Origin: CAWAPS01 sp963783945
GTDB lineage: Bacteria; Actinomycetota; Acidimicrobiia; Acidimicrobiales; Palsa-688
Direction of reading: 5' to 3'
Assembly (NCBI GenBank): GCA_963783945.1
Contig: CAWAPS010000030.1
Location: 71,484 to 135,483 of the forward strand
Length of the DNA stretch: 64,000 bases
Shown here: positions 44,878 to 54,454 of the stretch, one piece after another
How the letters are laid out: every line of letters begins with the position of its first letter
How positions within the stretch are numbered: the stretch's first letter is position 1
Program-made: the position numbers and the translations under genes
Notes under the pieces: generated by a model
Database searches by the model: none
What the model saw: the letters and a program-made list of their open reading frames with translations, nothing else
What the model was told of the DNA's origin: nothing

Positions 44878-46331
44878 AAGGTCCTCGCCTGGACCCCGAC
44901 AGAACCGACCGCTGGCCTGATCCTGCTGCTGTCGAAGCCGAATACGCCAAGGACCGCTGGAACGCCAACGCGCTGGGGATACCAGCCCCACGGGGGCGCG
45001 AAAGCGTCCGCTTCAGCAGCATCGGCCAGGCATGGCTGCGCCAGGCGGTCAAGGACTGGTGCCGGTGGCGTCTGGCCACCGGATGCGCCTGGGGCACCAT
45101 CACCGCCTCTGCCACCACCATGGACCGCTTCTCGGCCTTCCTGGCCGCCTGCGAGCCCGACGCCGCCAACAGCAGTGTGATCAGCAGGCTGCTGCTGGAA
45201 CGCTACTTCTCGTGGCTGGTGGCCACCGGACTGGCGGCCAGCTCCCGCTCGCTCGCCCTGATCTGCCTGCGCGGCTTTCTCGAACACAACCGCCGCCACC
45301 AGTGGCTGGCCGAGATCCCCGCCGAGGCCGCGATCTACCAAGACGACCTTCCCCGCCGCGACAACCCCCTGCCGCGTTTCGTTTCCGAGTTCGTCATGGC
45401 CCAGCTCGAAACCGAAGGGCATCTGGCCGTGCTGGGACCCGCCATCCGCCACCTGGTCATCGTGTTGATGGAAACCGGGCTCAGAGCCGGCGACGCCTGC
45501 ACCTTGCCGTTCAACCCCCTCATCGACGACAGCGTCGGCTGGCCCTGCCTGTGCTTCTACAACAACAAGTCCCGATCCGACCAGCTGGTCCCGCTCTCGG
45601 GCAGGGCGGCGATGGCCATCAAAGATCAGCAAGCCCATGTCCGTGCCACATGGCCGGCCGGGAGCCGCTGGCTGTTCCCCGACCCGAAGAACAATCCCGA
45701 TGCCAGCCTGCCGTTCCCCTACTGGACCCTCAAACGAGCGTTGACCACCTGGCAGGCCCGCATCGGGCTGCACGACGAAACCGGGGCTGCGGTCCGGGTC
45801 AGCTGCCACCAGTTCCGCCACACCGTCGGGACAAGACTCATCAACGCTGGGGTTCCTCAGCATGTCGTGCAGCGCCTATTAGGCCACGCCAGTCCCCGCA
45901 TGACCTCTGTGTACGCCCAGCTGTATGACACCACCGTCCGCAAGGAGTTCGACCGCTACCAGCAGCAGCGAGTGGACATCACCGGTCGGCTCCTCGACTA
46001 CGACCCCGAGTCACCCACCGCCGGGGCGGAGTGGATCAAGCACAACCTCAACCGCATCCAAGCCAGCCTTCCCAACGGCTACTGCGGCCGGCCGCCCCAA
46101 CAAGAATGCCCCCACCCCAACGCCTGCTTGACCTGCCCCCAGTTCCAGACCACCGTCGAGTTCCTGCCCGTCCACCGCCAGCACGCCCAACACAACCAGG
46201 AGCTGCTCGAGGTCGCCGAAACCCACGGTCAGCAACGCCTGATCGACAACCACCGCCGAGTCCAGGACAACCTCGAACGCATCATCTCCTCCCTCGAGCA
46301 GCTCCACGACGACAGCTCGGCCGGGAACTGA
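44874..46331 (+). CDS. Tyrosine recombinase, TnpB-like (Tn554 family)
   Basis: The 485-aa enzyme has Arg in METGLRAGDACTLPFN, His-x-x-Arg in SCHQFRHTVGTRLINAG, His in RLLGHASPRMT and Tyr in SVYAQLYD. The C-terminal extension contains a Cys-rich stretch (PPQQECPHPNACLTCPQFQTT) seen in TnpB-type recombinases, followed by a helical tail. It starts within the stop of TnpA (ATGA), so the two recombinases are made in a fixed ratio and probably act together. Confidence 0.92.
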   Translation: MKGPRLDPDRTDRWPDPAAVEAEYAKDRWNANALGIPAPRGRESVRFSSIGQAWLRQAVKDWCRWRLATGCAWGTITASATTMDRFSAFLAACEPDAANSSVISRLLLERYFSWLVATGLAASSRSLALICLRGFLEHNRRHQWLAEIPAEAAIYQDDLPRRDNPLPRFVSEFVMAQLETEGHLAVLGPAIRHLVIVLMETGLRAGDACTLPFNPLIDDSVGWPCLCFYNNKSRSDQLVPLSGRAAMAIKDQQAHVRATWPAGSRWLFPDPKNNPDASLPFPYWTLKRALTTWQARIGLHDETGAAVRVSCHQFRHTVGTRLINAGVPQHVVQRLLGHASPRMTSVYAQLYDTTVRKEFDRYQQQRVDITGRLLDYDPESPTAGAEWIKHNLNRIQASLPNGYCGRPPQQECPHPNACLTCPQFQTTVEFLPVHRQHAQHNQELLEVAETHGQQRLIDNHRRVQDNLERIISSLEQLHDDSSAGN

Positions 46332-46341
46332 CCGCAGTGCC

Positions 46342-46791
46342 ATGACCGGCAACCCCCAACATCTCGTCCAGGCCGCTCACGCCAAGCACGCCAGCGCCCT
46401 GCAACGGGCCCAAGAGGCTCTACGCCGCCTCGACCGCACCGGCCAGCCCATCACCTTCTCCTCGGTCGCCCAGGCCGCGTGCGTCCATCGCAGCTGGCTC
46501 TACCGCCAACCCGAACTGCGCGCCCAGATCGAGCGTCTCAGAGCCGACCAACAGCCCCGCTCCCACCGCCAGGTGCCCGCTGCTCAACGGGCCAGCACCC
46601 AATCACTCCGGGAGCGGCTCGAAGCTCTCCGCCAAGAAGCCGCACGGCTCCGCCAAGACAACCAGGCCCTACGCGACTACACCTCCCGAGTCCTCGGCGC
46701 CCAACGACAAGCCGCTTGCACAACCCCTTACGTGCAACCGCCAGCGACTCCCCTTGACGACATGTCGACAACAAGAAAACCCTTACCGTGA
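46342..46791 (+). CDS. DUF6262 family protein, TnpC-like (Tn554 family)
   Basis: 149 aa, 10 bp after the second recombinase. It contains ALRRLDRTGQPITFSSVAQAACVHRSWLYRQPELRAQIERLR, a helix-turn-helix-like segment typical of DUF6262, then a coiled coil (LRERLEALRQEAARLRQDNQALR). TnpC of Tn554 influences the frequency and orientation of transposition. The gene order A-B-C is intact. Confidence 0.85.
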   Translation: MTGNPQHLVQAAHAKHASALQRAQEALRRLDRTGQPITFSSVAQAACVHRSWLYRQPELRAQIERLRADQQPRSHRQVPAAQRASTQSLRERLEALRQEAARLRQDNQALRDYTSRVLGAQRQAACTTPYVQPPATPLDDMSTTRKPLP

Positions 46792-47033
46792 CAGCGATTC
46801 TCCAGCCCGGCTACAGACAACGGCACTTCGGAGACGCTCTTCCGGCGCCCACGGAGGGGGATATTGGGACGGCCACGTGTGATACTCGGCTGGACGCCTT
46901 CGGGGTGCGTCAACAGCTCGTTCGACGTGGAGCGCCTTTTCGAAGCGATTGTCCCGCAGAGTGAGCGATAGGGGTCTCTCGGCGGCCGCGGTGTTTTTGG
47001 ACCCGATGGCGTGAGCGGTGACTCAGTGGGGAG
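46792..47033. other. Right flank of the Tn554-type element, no gene
   Basis: Contains GCTACAGACAA (46810-46820), inverted relative to 42269-42279, and CGGCACTTC just after it, which also occurs near 42039-42047. Otherwise I see no supported feature. Confidence 0.35.
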
Positions 47034-47503
47034 TTATGCAGCTTGCCCGGTTGCTGGTGGGTTGCTGAGGTTTTCTGTCAAGGCGGAGAGGATCGGGAGC
47101 CAAATGACGTCGAGGTCGTCTTCGGAGCCCGGATATGCATCTGGTTCGTCGATGTAAAGCCGGACGATCGTCAGTCCATCGCCAGAGCGCAACTCCCACG
47201 TCACATAGACGGTGGGGTGGGGTCCGATTGGCATTCTCCGAGGGTGTAGGAGAGTCGATGGGGCGGGTCGGCGGCCAGCACTTCTCCACAGATCGCGACG
47301 TCCCAGAACTTGCGGGTATCGCCCTGTCCCAACTCGTCCTCCTGTCGCATGGTGATCGTCGATCCGGGCCGCCAATCGGATGTGACTGTCATACCGTGAA
47401 AGTACGAGAGAGGGGTTTTCGTTGCGGTGATTGCATGCCAGACCCTCTCCGCATCCGTAGTCACCAATGTGGCAAGGGCGATGCTCGCGAGTGTCGTCAT
47501 CAC
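47034..47503 (-). CDS. SRPBCC (START-like) family protein, one frameshift
   Basis: The N-terminal frame from ATG 47503 has TTDAERVWHAITATKTPLSYFHGMTVTSDWRPGSTITM and WDVAICGEVLAADPPHRLSYTLGE, the usual AHSA1-type pattern. The C-terminal frame has VYVTWELRSGDGLTIVRLYIDEPDAY and WLPILSALTENLSNPPATG. They join if one base is changed near 47236. SRPBCC domains bind hydrophobic ligands; the exact role is unknown. Confidence 0.75.
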
Positions 47504-47796
47504 ATACCTCCAAACTGCTTAGGCGGGCGGGGTTATTGGGAGTTCGGACGGAGGGCGCTCGGCAACGCGGCCAGATCGCTGGGGTTGATTCCCGCGGCGT
47601 GCGCTTGCAGAAGCGACTTGCCGGTGGTTCGGGCGGTAGCGGCACGCGCTCGGCGGCGAGTGCCGCTGCTGGCGTTTCGAACCGTGTGAACCGCAGGGCT
47701 CGCATGGTGCGGGAAGAGGAGCGGGGTCGGCGCTCATCTTCAAGCTTCCCTAGCCCTGCCGCCGATCGGCAACCGCGCCTGGGTGGCGTGGCGGGG

Positions 47797-48663
47797 TCAG
47801 GAACTGCTGATGGTGGCGGCGTTTTGGACGGCTTCGTGCGCTGTGGTTGCCGGCCGGCCGATGAGCTTCACCAGGTCCTCGCTCGCGGTGTAGAACTCTC
47901 CGCGAGCCAGGCCGGCATCGGCTTCGGCGACGGCGGCGGCAAGCTCTGCTGGCAGCCCCGCACCGGTCAGGACGGCGGTGTAGTCAGCGAATGACATGTC
48001 CTGGTAGGCGATGTGGGTGCCGAGGACGTCGCTGATCGTGGCGGCGAGCTCGGTCAGGGTGAACGGCGTTCCGCCGAGCTCGTAGGTCGCGCCGAGGTGC
48101 CCGTCCTGCGTGAGCACCGCCGCGGCGGCGGCCGCGTAGTCACGTCGGCTGGCCGCGCTGACGAGACCGTCGTGCGCGCTGCCCCACAGTGCGTGGTATT
48201 GGGTGATCATCGGGAGCTGGTCGGTGTAGTTCTCCAAGTACCATCCGTTGCGCAGGATGACGAACGCCGAGCCGCTGTCGCGCAGGTAGTCCTCGGTGCG
48301 GCGATGTTCGTCGGCGAGGGTCATTTGTGCGGTCGAGGCGTTGACGACGCTGGTGTAGACGATTCGAGACACACCAGCTCGGGTTGCCGCGTCGATGGCG
48401 TTGCGGGCATTGTCGAATCGGTCTTTAAACGTCGTCGTGGAGACCAGCAGCGGCGCGTCGGCGCCCGCGAAGGCGTCCTCGAGGGTGCTCGGGTCGGCGA
48501 AGTCAGCGCGCCGTACCGTGACCCCGTCCTGTGCCAGGTCGCTGAGCTGGTTGACGTCTCGGCCGGTGGCCACGATCTGAGCCGGCGGCGTTCCGGTAGC
48601 GAGGAGTTGGTCGACGACGAGCCGGCCTAGGTGGCCTGACGCGCCGGTGATGACAGTGGACAT
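47797..48663 (-). CDS. NAD(P)-binding NmrA-like oxidoreductase (QorB-like SDR)
   Basis: Atypical SDR: STVITGASGHLGRLVVDQLLATG is the dinucleotide loop, followed by IVATGRDVNQLSDLAQDGVTVRRADFADP, SRIVYTSVVNAS and FVILRNGWYLENYTDQLPM. This order matches NmrA-like/QorB quinone oxidoreductases, which use NADPH on quinones or act as redox sensors. ATG 48663 follows GAGAGGAAA. Downstream of the MFS pump on the same strand, probably co-regulated with it. Confidence 0.9.
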   Translation of the reverse strand: MSTVITGASGHLGRLVVDQLLATGTPPAQIVATGRDVNQLSDLAQDGVTVRRADFADPSTLEDAFAGADAPLLVSTTTFKDRFDNARNAIDAATRAGVSRIVYTSVVNASTAQMTLADEHRRTEDYLRDSGSAFVILRNGWYLENYTDQLPMITQYHALWGSAHDGLVSAASRRDYAAAAAAVLTQDGHLGATYELGGTPFTLTELAATISDVLGTHIAYQDMSFADYTAVLTGAGLPAELAAAVAEADAGLARGEFYTASEDLVKLIGRPATTAHEAVQNAATISSS

Positions 48664-48814
48664 GCGGTTTCCTCTCGATAGGGCAGCGCGGTGTGAGCGA
48701 AGGTCGTCGGTGACCCGCGGCGGGTACGCCGTGGGATCGCTCAGCCTGCGGGTCCGCCGGGGCGAGCGTGGCTGTGGCGTTGGTAGCCCGCTCGGAGGAC
48801 GAGGCGCGGGTGCG

Positions 48815-50383
48815 TCAGCTGACGGCAGCCACAGGAGTGGGGTCGCCGCCGACGGCAGCGGCAGGAGTGGGGTCGCCGCTGGGGGCGGCCAACGAGTCCC
48901 CGCGGCTGTCCCGTGAGGGGATCAGCACGAAGGCCAGGATCGCACCGGCGGCGGCGAAGCCGGCGCCCACCAAGAACGCCTGGTCGAACCCCTTGGTCAG
49001 GGCAACGGAGGCGTTGTGGACTCCAGAGTGGAAGAGGCTCTGGGTGCGGCTGTTGGCGATCGACGCGAGGATCGCCAGTCCGAGCGCGCCGCCGATTTGC
49101 TGGGCGGTGTTGATCAGACCCGATGCCAGCCCCGCCTCATGCGGCCTGGTCCCTGTGACCGCGGCGATCGTCACGGACACGAAGGCGAACCCGAACCCCG
49201 CGGCCGCCAGCAGCGACGGGCCGAGGACGTCAGCGACGTATGAGCCTCCCGGTGCGGGCACTCGCGAGAACCAGACCAGGCCGCCGGCGACGAGCAGCAG
49301 CCCGGCGATCAGCGTCGGCCTGAACCCGATCCGCGTGACCACCTGGGACGCGAGCCCAGCCGAGATGATGATTCCGACCGCAAGCGGCAGGTACGCGATT
49401 CCTGTCTTGATCGGCGAGTAGTGCAGGACTTCCTGGAGGTACAGGGAGATGAAGAAGAACATCGAGAACAGCGACATGCCGAGCAGCAGGCCGACGATGT
49501 CCGCGCCCCGTAGGGTCCGCAGGCGGAAGATCGAGAACGGCATGAGCGGCTGGCGCTGGCGGGACTCGATCAGCAGGAAGGCGATCAGCAGGACGATGGC
49601 ACCGGCGATCAGCAGCAGCGTCTCCGACGATCTCCACCCCACGTTAACGGCGTTGACGATGGCGTAGACGAGCAGCGATAGGCCCGCGGTGACGGTGACC
49701 GCACCCGGTATGTCGAAGGTGTTGGTGCCATCGTCGGCGCGGCTTTCGACCAGCATCCGGGGCGCGAGCGCGGCCGCCGCGAGGCCGATCGGGACGTTGA
49801 CGAACAGGACCCATCGCCAGCTCAGTCCGCTGGTAAGGATGCCGCCGAGCAGGACTCCGGCTGCGCCTCCAGCGCCGGCGACGGCACCCCAGATGCCGAG
49901 GGCGCGGTTGCGTTCGGCCCCCTCGGAGAAAGTGGTCGTGATGATCGACAGCGCGGCGGGCGAGACGATCGCGGCTCCGAGGCCCTGCGCGGCGCGGGCG
50001 GCGATGAGCCATGGTTCCGATTGCGCCAGTCCGCCGGCGAGCGAGGCGAGCGTGAACAGCACGAGGCCGACCATGAACATGCGCCGGCGCCCGAGCAGGT
50101 CGGCCATCCGGCCGCCCAGAAGCAGGAAGCCGCCGAAGGTCAGAGCGTAGGCGTTCACGACCCACGAGAGGTCCGTGCGCGACACGTTCAGCGCTCGTCC
50201 GATTGACGGCAGCGCGACGTTCACGATCGAGGCGTCGATCACGATCACGAACTGCGTCATCGCGAGCAGGAGCAGGGCGAGGTTCTTCGCCCGGGGGGTG
50301 TAGAGGGGGGACGTCTGGGCGGCCCCGTCGATTGGGGTGACGGCGAGGTTGGGGAACTTCTCGCCCGGATGCGACAATGTCAT
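48815..50383 (-). CDS. MFS multidrug transporter (DHA2, 14-helix, EmrB/QacA type)
   Basis: AAGGAGATTCAG before ATG 50383 fixes the start and excludes the 112-residue arginine/histidine-rich extension of the longer ORF. The 522-aa protein has LLLLAMTQFVIVIDASIVNVALPSI (motif D1), GGRMADLLGRRRMFMVGL (motif A), WLIAARAAQGLGAAIVSPAAL (motif B) and a motif C-like GAVAGAGGAAGVLLGGILT followed by SWRWVLFVNVPIGL. It exports drugs or toxic organics using the proton gradient. The C-terminal tail repeats GDPTPAAAVGGDPTPVAAVS. Confidence 0.92.
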   Translation of the reverse strand: MTLSHPGEKFPNLAVTPIDGAAQTSPLYTPRAKNLALLLLAMTQFVIVIDASIVNVALPSIGRALNVSRTDLSWVVNAYALTFGGFLLLGGRMADLLGRRRMFMVGLVLFTLASLAGGLAQSEPWLIAARAAQGLGAAIVSPAALSIITTTFSEGAERNRALGIWGAVAGAGGAAGVLLGGILTSGLSWRWVLFVNVPIGLAAAALAPRMLVESRADDGTNTFDIPGAVTVTAGLSLLVYAIVNAVNVGWRSSETLLLIAGAIVLLIAFLLIESRQRQPLMPFSIFRLRTLRGADIVGLLLGMSLFSMFFFISLYLQEVLHYSPIKTGIAYLPLAVGIIISAGLASQVVTRIGFRPTLIAGLLLVAGGLVWFSRVPAPGGSYVADVLGPSLLAAAGFGFAFVSVTIAAVTGTRPHEAGLASGLINTAQQIGGALGLAILASIANSRTQSLFHSGVHNASVALTKGFDQAFLVGAGFAAAGAILAFVLIPSRDSRGDSLAAPSGDPTPAAAVGGDPTPVAAVS

Positions 50384-50520
50384 CTGAATCTCCTTGTCGG
50401 TTGGCACGTTGAGGATGGGTAGGCGGTTGCCGGGGCCCTGATGCACCGGCAGCGTCGAAGGGGATCGACACCCACAGCCCGAGCGAAAGTTCGGGCTGTG
50501 GTGTCGGGTCGCGAGATGGG

Positions 50521-51264
50521 TCAGTTGCGGATGGCGGTGGTCTCGCGGGTGAACTGGCGGTGGCCGATCAGCTTGTAGGCCACACGAACCGGGGCCGGCA
50601 CGACGTGCATGAACTTCTGCCGCTCGGCGTCGTCGGTCTCCTCGGTGATGTATCCGAGCGTCAGCAGGCGCCGCGTGACTGGGATCGCGCTCATGCCGTG
50701 CTTGCCGAGCGCGTCCCATTCGCTCTGGTTGAGTGTGATCGAGGCGACCGGGAGCAGTTTCTGCTCCTCCTCATCGAGGTGACCGGTCAGTGTCGGCATC
50801 GTCGTGTCGATGCGGGCCGCCATCCGCTCGCCGGCGGCGGCGTCCGCGCTGGTCGTCCACGCCGGCAGCTCGGCGTTGATGGCCACGACGGCGTCGTTGA
50901 CTTGGGCGTGTTGGGCATCCATTCGGTCCATCAGCTCCGGGTCGAGCACACGTCGCTCGCGGAGCAGGGGAAAGAGCAGCTCGTCCTCGCCGGTGTGGTG
51001 GGTGTGCAGGAAGTCCAGCATCTCCCGGGCGTGGGCGCCGATGATCTTGGATCGGGCCGGGTCATTGGCCGCAGAGCGGAACAGTCGGGGTAGCTGACCG
51101 ATCTCGCGCCGGATGACGCGGTGGATCAGAACCATGTCGTGGGTATCGACTCCGGGTCCGGCGGTGCTCACCGTGATTCCTCGATGATCGCGGCGCTCAG
51201 GCGGGATGTTGGCGTGTTCACGGCTGCGTAGGGAGCTGTTAGCGGTGGTCTCGGGTGTGGTCAT
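50521..51264 (-). CDS. Hemerythrin domain-containing protein
   Basis: The four-helix iron-binding pattern is clear: HDMVLIHRVIRREI, HAREMLDFLHTHHTGEDELLFPLL, MDAQHAQVNDA and LTGHLDEEEQKLLPV supply the His/Glu ligands of a di-iron or similar site. ATG 51264 follows GAGAGG; an earlier start near 51302 is possible. The C-terminus (FMHVVPAPVRVAYKLIG) is shared with a fragment at 54824-55060. Hemerythrin-like proteins bind O2 or NO or respond to oxidative stress. Divergent from the LuxR-type regulator. Confidence 0.88.
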   Translation of the reverse strand: MTTPETTANSSLRSREHANIPPERRDHRGITVSTAGPGVDTHDMVLIHRVIRREIGQLPRLFRSAANDPARSKIIGAHAREMLDFLHTHHTGEDELLFPLLRERRVLDPELMDRMDAQHAQVNDAVVAINAELPAWTTSADAAAGERMAARIDTTMPTLTGHLDEEEQKLLPVASITLNQSEWDALGKHGMSAIPVTRRLLTLGYITEETDDAERQKFMHVVPAPVRVAYKLIGHRQFTRETTAIRN

Positions 51265-51345
51265 CTCGGTGTCCTCTCCGTCGGGTACAGGGATCAGTGT
51301 CATGATGGCCCCCTGTGATGCCCTGGCCAACGGGGGGCGCCCGAA

Positions 51346-54204
51346 GTGTTAACCGAAGAGTTTTCTCAGCCTGACCGAAGGCCCCCGGTGCTGCTCGAGC
51401 GCGAACAGGAGCTCGCCGAGCTTGAGGGGCTGCTGCGGGACGCGTGCACGGGGCGAGGGAGGCTGTCGCTGATCGAGGGGCCGGCGGGCATCGGAAAGAC
51501 GCGTCTGCTGGAGGAGGTACGTCGGCGCGCCGGCCTGTCGGAGATGACCGTGCTGGCAGCGCGTGGTGGTGAACTGGAGCGGAACTTTGGGTTCGGGATC
51601 GTACGCCAGCTGCTCGAGTCCACCCTGGCAAGGACCGGAGCCGGCGAGCGGGCCGAACTCCTCTCGGGCGCCGCCCGCCTGGCCGAGCCGGTCTTTGGCA
51701 GCCCCACCACCGAGCAGGACCTGCCTGCCGACCACGCCCAGGCTCTGCTCCATGGGCTCTACTGGCTCGTGGCCAATCTCGCCGAGGCCTCCCCGCTGCT
51801 GCTAGCGGTCGATGACGTCCAGTGGGCGGACGAACCATCCCTGCGGTTCTTGACCTACCTGGCTCGACGCCTCGACGGGGTTCGCGCCGCGATCGCCATC
51901 GCCAACCGGACCGGCGAGGCCAAACAACCCCAGCTCCTCGACTCGCTGGCCTTGGAGGCCCGGCCGCCGATCATCCGCCCCAGCCCGCTCAGCGAGGCCG
52001 GGGTCGGCCAGGTGGTGCGCGAAGCGTTCGGCCGCGACGCCGGGCCGATGCTCTTCGCCGCCTGCCACCAGGCGACCGGCGGGAACCCGTTCCTGCTCAT
52101 CGAGCTGTTCGAGGAGCTTCGGCACACCTCGGGCCCTGTTGGTGAGATCAGTCCGCCCGCGGTCAGCCGTCTAGGGCCGGAGCGGATCGCGCGTGCCGTG
52201 CTGCTGCGCGTCGGCCGCATCGGCCCACAAGCAGCCGCGCTGGTGCGGGCGGTGGCAGTGCTGGGCGTGCAGGCCGAGATCGCAGAGGCGGCAGAGCTCG
52301 CCGGGCTCGATCTCGGCCAGACCCGGGCGACGACCGGCGCCCTGAGCCAAGCCGGGGTCATGGAACCGGGCGAGCCGCTGCGATTCGTCCACCCGATCGT
52401 CCGGACGGCGATCTACGAGGACACCTCCACCGGTGACCGATCCGAGCTACACGCCCGGGCCGCCCGCCTGCTCGCCGATCGAGGAGCCGAGCCCGAGTCG
52501 ATCGGGCTGCATCTTCTGTCCTGCGATCCAGCGGGGGACCCGGCCAGGGTCGCCACCCTCCGAGATGCAGCTGGCATGGCGCTCTCCCGCGGGGCGCCGG
52601 AGGCCGCGGCCCGCTACCTGCGGCGCGCCCTGGCCGAGCCGCCATCTGACGACGAGCGCCCGGGGTTGCTGTTCGAGCTGGGATCGGCCGCCTCCCGAGC
52701 CGGAGACGCCCATGGGCTCGAGCTGATGAGAGAGGGCTTCGAGCTGACCAGTGAGCCTCAACGGCGGGCGGCCGCGGGCCTCGAGCTGGGCGCCGCGCTT
52801 CACTTTGACGCCCGCAGGATGGACGAGTCGATGCTCGTCTGCGAGCGGGCCCTCGAGAGCGCCGCAGAGGCCGACGTGGCTGCTCACATCGAGGCCATGC
52901 TGCTGCAGTCCGGGGCCACCACGCCACCAGGCCGAGCCCGCGTCGCTGAGCGGCTGCGCGAGGTTCGCCTGCGGGCCGCGAAGCTGCCCGATGAGATCGC
53001 CCCCGTCCTCCTCGTGCCCGCTGCGGTCGACACCGTGATAACCGGTGGCCCGGCAACGCAAGCCGCCAGGATTGCGGAGCACGCGCTGGCTGGCGGCGTC
53101 CTGCTCCGGGAGCAGATCGAGAAGGACCAGCCGGTGTTCTACCCGCTGCTGTGGGTGCTGATCTACGCCGGCCACCTCAACGTCGTGGAGCCGACGCTCC
53201 GCCAAGCCGTCGCTCAGACCCAGGCCCGGGGCACCCCGTTCGGCCTCGCCCTGGCGTCAGCCTTCACCTCCCTCGCCCGACACCGGGTGGGGGAGCTTGG
53301 TCCCGCCGAGGCCGCCGCAGACACCTGCCTCGAGCTCGCTCCCGAGATCGGTTGGGGCATCGCGGTACACATCGCCGCCGCGACCATGGTCTCAGTGCTG
53401 GTCGAGCGCGGCGACCTCGAGCGCGCCCAGGCGGTGCTCGACCGGCTGGAAGGAACCTACGATCCCGAGCTGACCACCAGCCAAGTCCTTCGCGAGAGCG
53501 GCGCCAAGCTCCACATGGCGAGGGGCGACCCGCAGGCGGCGCTGGACGAGTTGCTCGCCGTCGCTCGCTGGGAGCAGACCATGAAAATCTCCGGCACGGT
53601 CGTCCCGGTACCGTGGCGCTCCGCGGCGGCGCTCGCACACCAAGCGCTCGGCGAAACAGAAACCGCACACGGGCTCGCCGAAGAAGAACTCGTGCTGGCC
53701 CAACGATTCGCAGCGCCCAGACCGATCGGCGTCGCCATGCGCATCCTCGGGAGCCTGGACACCGGGGATCAAGGCATCGAGTATCTGGAAGCAGCCGTAG
53801 AAGCCCTCAGGCAGAGCCAGGATCGACTGGAGCTCGCCCGGGCCCACGTCGAGCTCGGGTCGGCCCTACGACGCCAGGGACGAATCCGAGAGGCCCGCCA
53901 GCGGCTGGGCGAGGGCATGGACCTCGCCCAGCAGTGCGGAGCCACAGCTCTTCTCGAGACCGCCCACGCGCAGTTGACCCTCGCCGGCGCACGGCCACGA
54001 CGCGTAGCGTTGACCGGGATAAAAGCCCTGACGCCCAGCGAACACCGCGCGGCAGAGATGGCCGCCGAAGGAATGACCAACAAGGACATCGCCCAAGCGC
54101 TGTTCGTAACCCTGCGAAGCGTTGAGATGCACCTCTCCAACGCCTACCTCAAACTTCAGATCACCTCACGTCGAGGCCTCCCCCGTGCGCTCCACGATCG
54201 GTGA
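51346..54204 (+). CDS. LuxR family regulator with AAA-type ATPase and TPR-like region
   Basis: The 952-aa protein has Walker A EGPAGIGKTRLLEEV (residues 44-58), Walker B LLLAVDDVQWADEPSLRFL, a long helical TPR-like region, and a C-terminal LuxR HTH (LTPSEHRAAEMAAEGMTNKDIAQALFVTLRSVEMHLSNAYLKL). This is the LAL/MalT-like class, ATP-dependent activators of nearby genes. The N-terminal region is LLEREQELAELEGLLRDA. GTG 51346 lies only 81 bp from the divergent hemerythrin start, so it probably controls the hemerythrin-MFS-SDR genes. Confidence 0.92.
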   Translation: MLTEEFSQPDRRPPVLLEREQELAELEGLLRDACTGRGRLSLIEGPAGIGKTRLLEEVRRRAGLSEMTVLAARGGELERNFGFGIVRQLLESTLARTGAGERAELLSGAARLAEPVFGSPTTEQDLPADHAQALLHGLYWLVANLAEASPLLLAVDDVQWADEPSLRFLTYLARRLDGVRAAIAIANRTGEAKQPQLLDSLALEARPPIIRPSPLSEAGVGQVVREAFGRDAGPMLFAACHQATGGNPFLLIELFEELRHTSGPVGEISPPAVSRLGPERIARAVLLRVGRIGPQAAALVRAVAVLGVQAEIAEAAELAGLDLGQTRATTGALSQAGVMEPGEPLRFVHPIVRTAIYEDTSTGDRSELHARAARLLADRGAEPESIGLHLLSCDPAGDPARVATLRDAAGMALSRGAPEAAARYLRRALAEPPSDDERPGLLFELGSAASRAGDAHGLELMREGFELTSEPQRRAAAGLELGAALHFDARRMDESMLVCERALESAAEADVAAHIEAMLLQSGATTPPGRARVAERLREVRLRAAKLPDEIAPVLLVPAAVDTVITGGPATQAARIAEHALAGGVLLREQIEKDQPVFYPLLWVLIYAGHLNVVEPTLRQAVAQTQARGTPFGLALASAFTSLARHRVGELGPAEAAADTCLELAPEIGWGIAVHIAAATMVSVLVERGDLERAQAVLDRLEGTYDPELTTSQVLRESGAKLHMARGDPQAALDELLAVARWEQTMKISGTVVPVPWRSAAALAHQALGETETAHGLAEEELVLAQRFAAPRPIGVAMRILGSLDTGDQGIEYLEAAVEALRQSQDRLELARAHVELGSALRRQGRIREARQRLGEGMDLAQQCGATALLETAHAQLTLAGARPRRVALTGIKALTPSEHRAAEMAAEGMTNKDIAQALFVTLRSVEMHLSNAYLKLQITSRRGLPRALHDR

Positions 54205-54454
54205 CAGGTCTAGCGGCACATCCTGTCGGAGTTCGGATCTCGACTGCTGCCCCCTCTTGATCTCGACCCTCGACGCGCCAGAGGAGCATCCGCTCACGTC
54301 GATAGACAACAGACGGAGACGTGTTGGCCCGATTGGGCCGTGAATGGCTCCGCACGAACCCGTGCAGCTCTTCTCGGCCGCGCCGATGCTTCTTCCGGGG
54401 CGAGCACGTCTACAACGCGACCTAAGAACGTTGCTGGAGCGGAGGGGGTTAACG

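Larger units (their letters stand above)
42269..46820 (+). mobile_element. Tn554-type element (tyrosine-recombinase transposon)
   Basis: Six plus-strand genes lie almost without gaps: DUF6431, two small ORFs, TnpA-like and TnpB-like tyrosine recombinases and a TnpC/DUF6262-like protein. The recombinase pair plus DUF6262 is the hallmark of Tn554-family elements, which integrate without terminal inverted repeats. TTGTCTGTAGC (42269-42279) and its inverse GCTACAGACAA (46810-46820) flank the operon and may be recombinase-binding sites. The limits given are these sites; the true ends are not proven. Confidence 0.7.
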
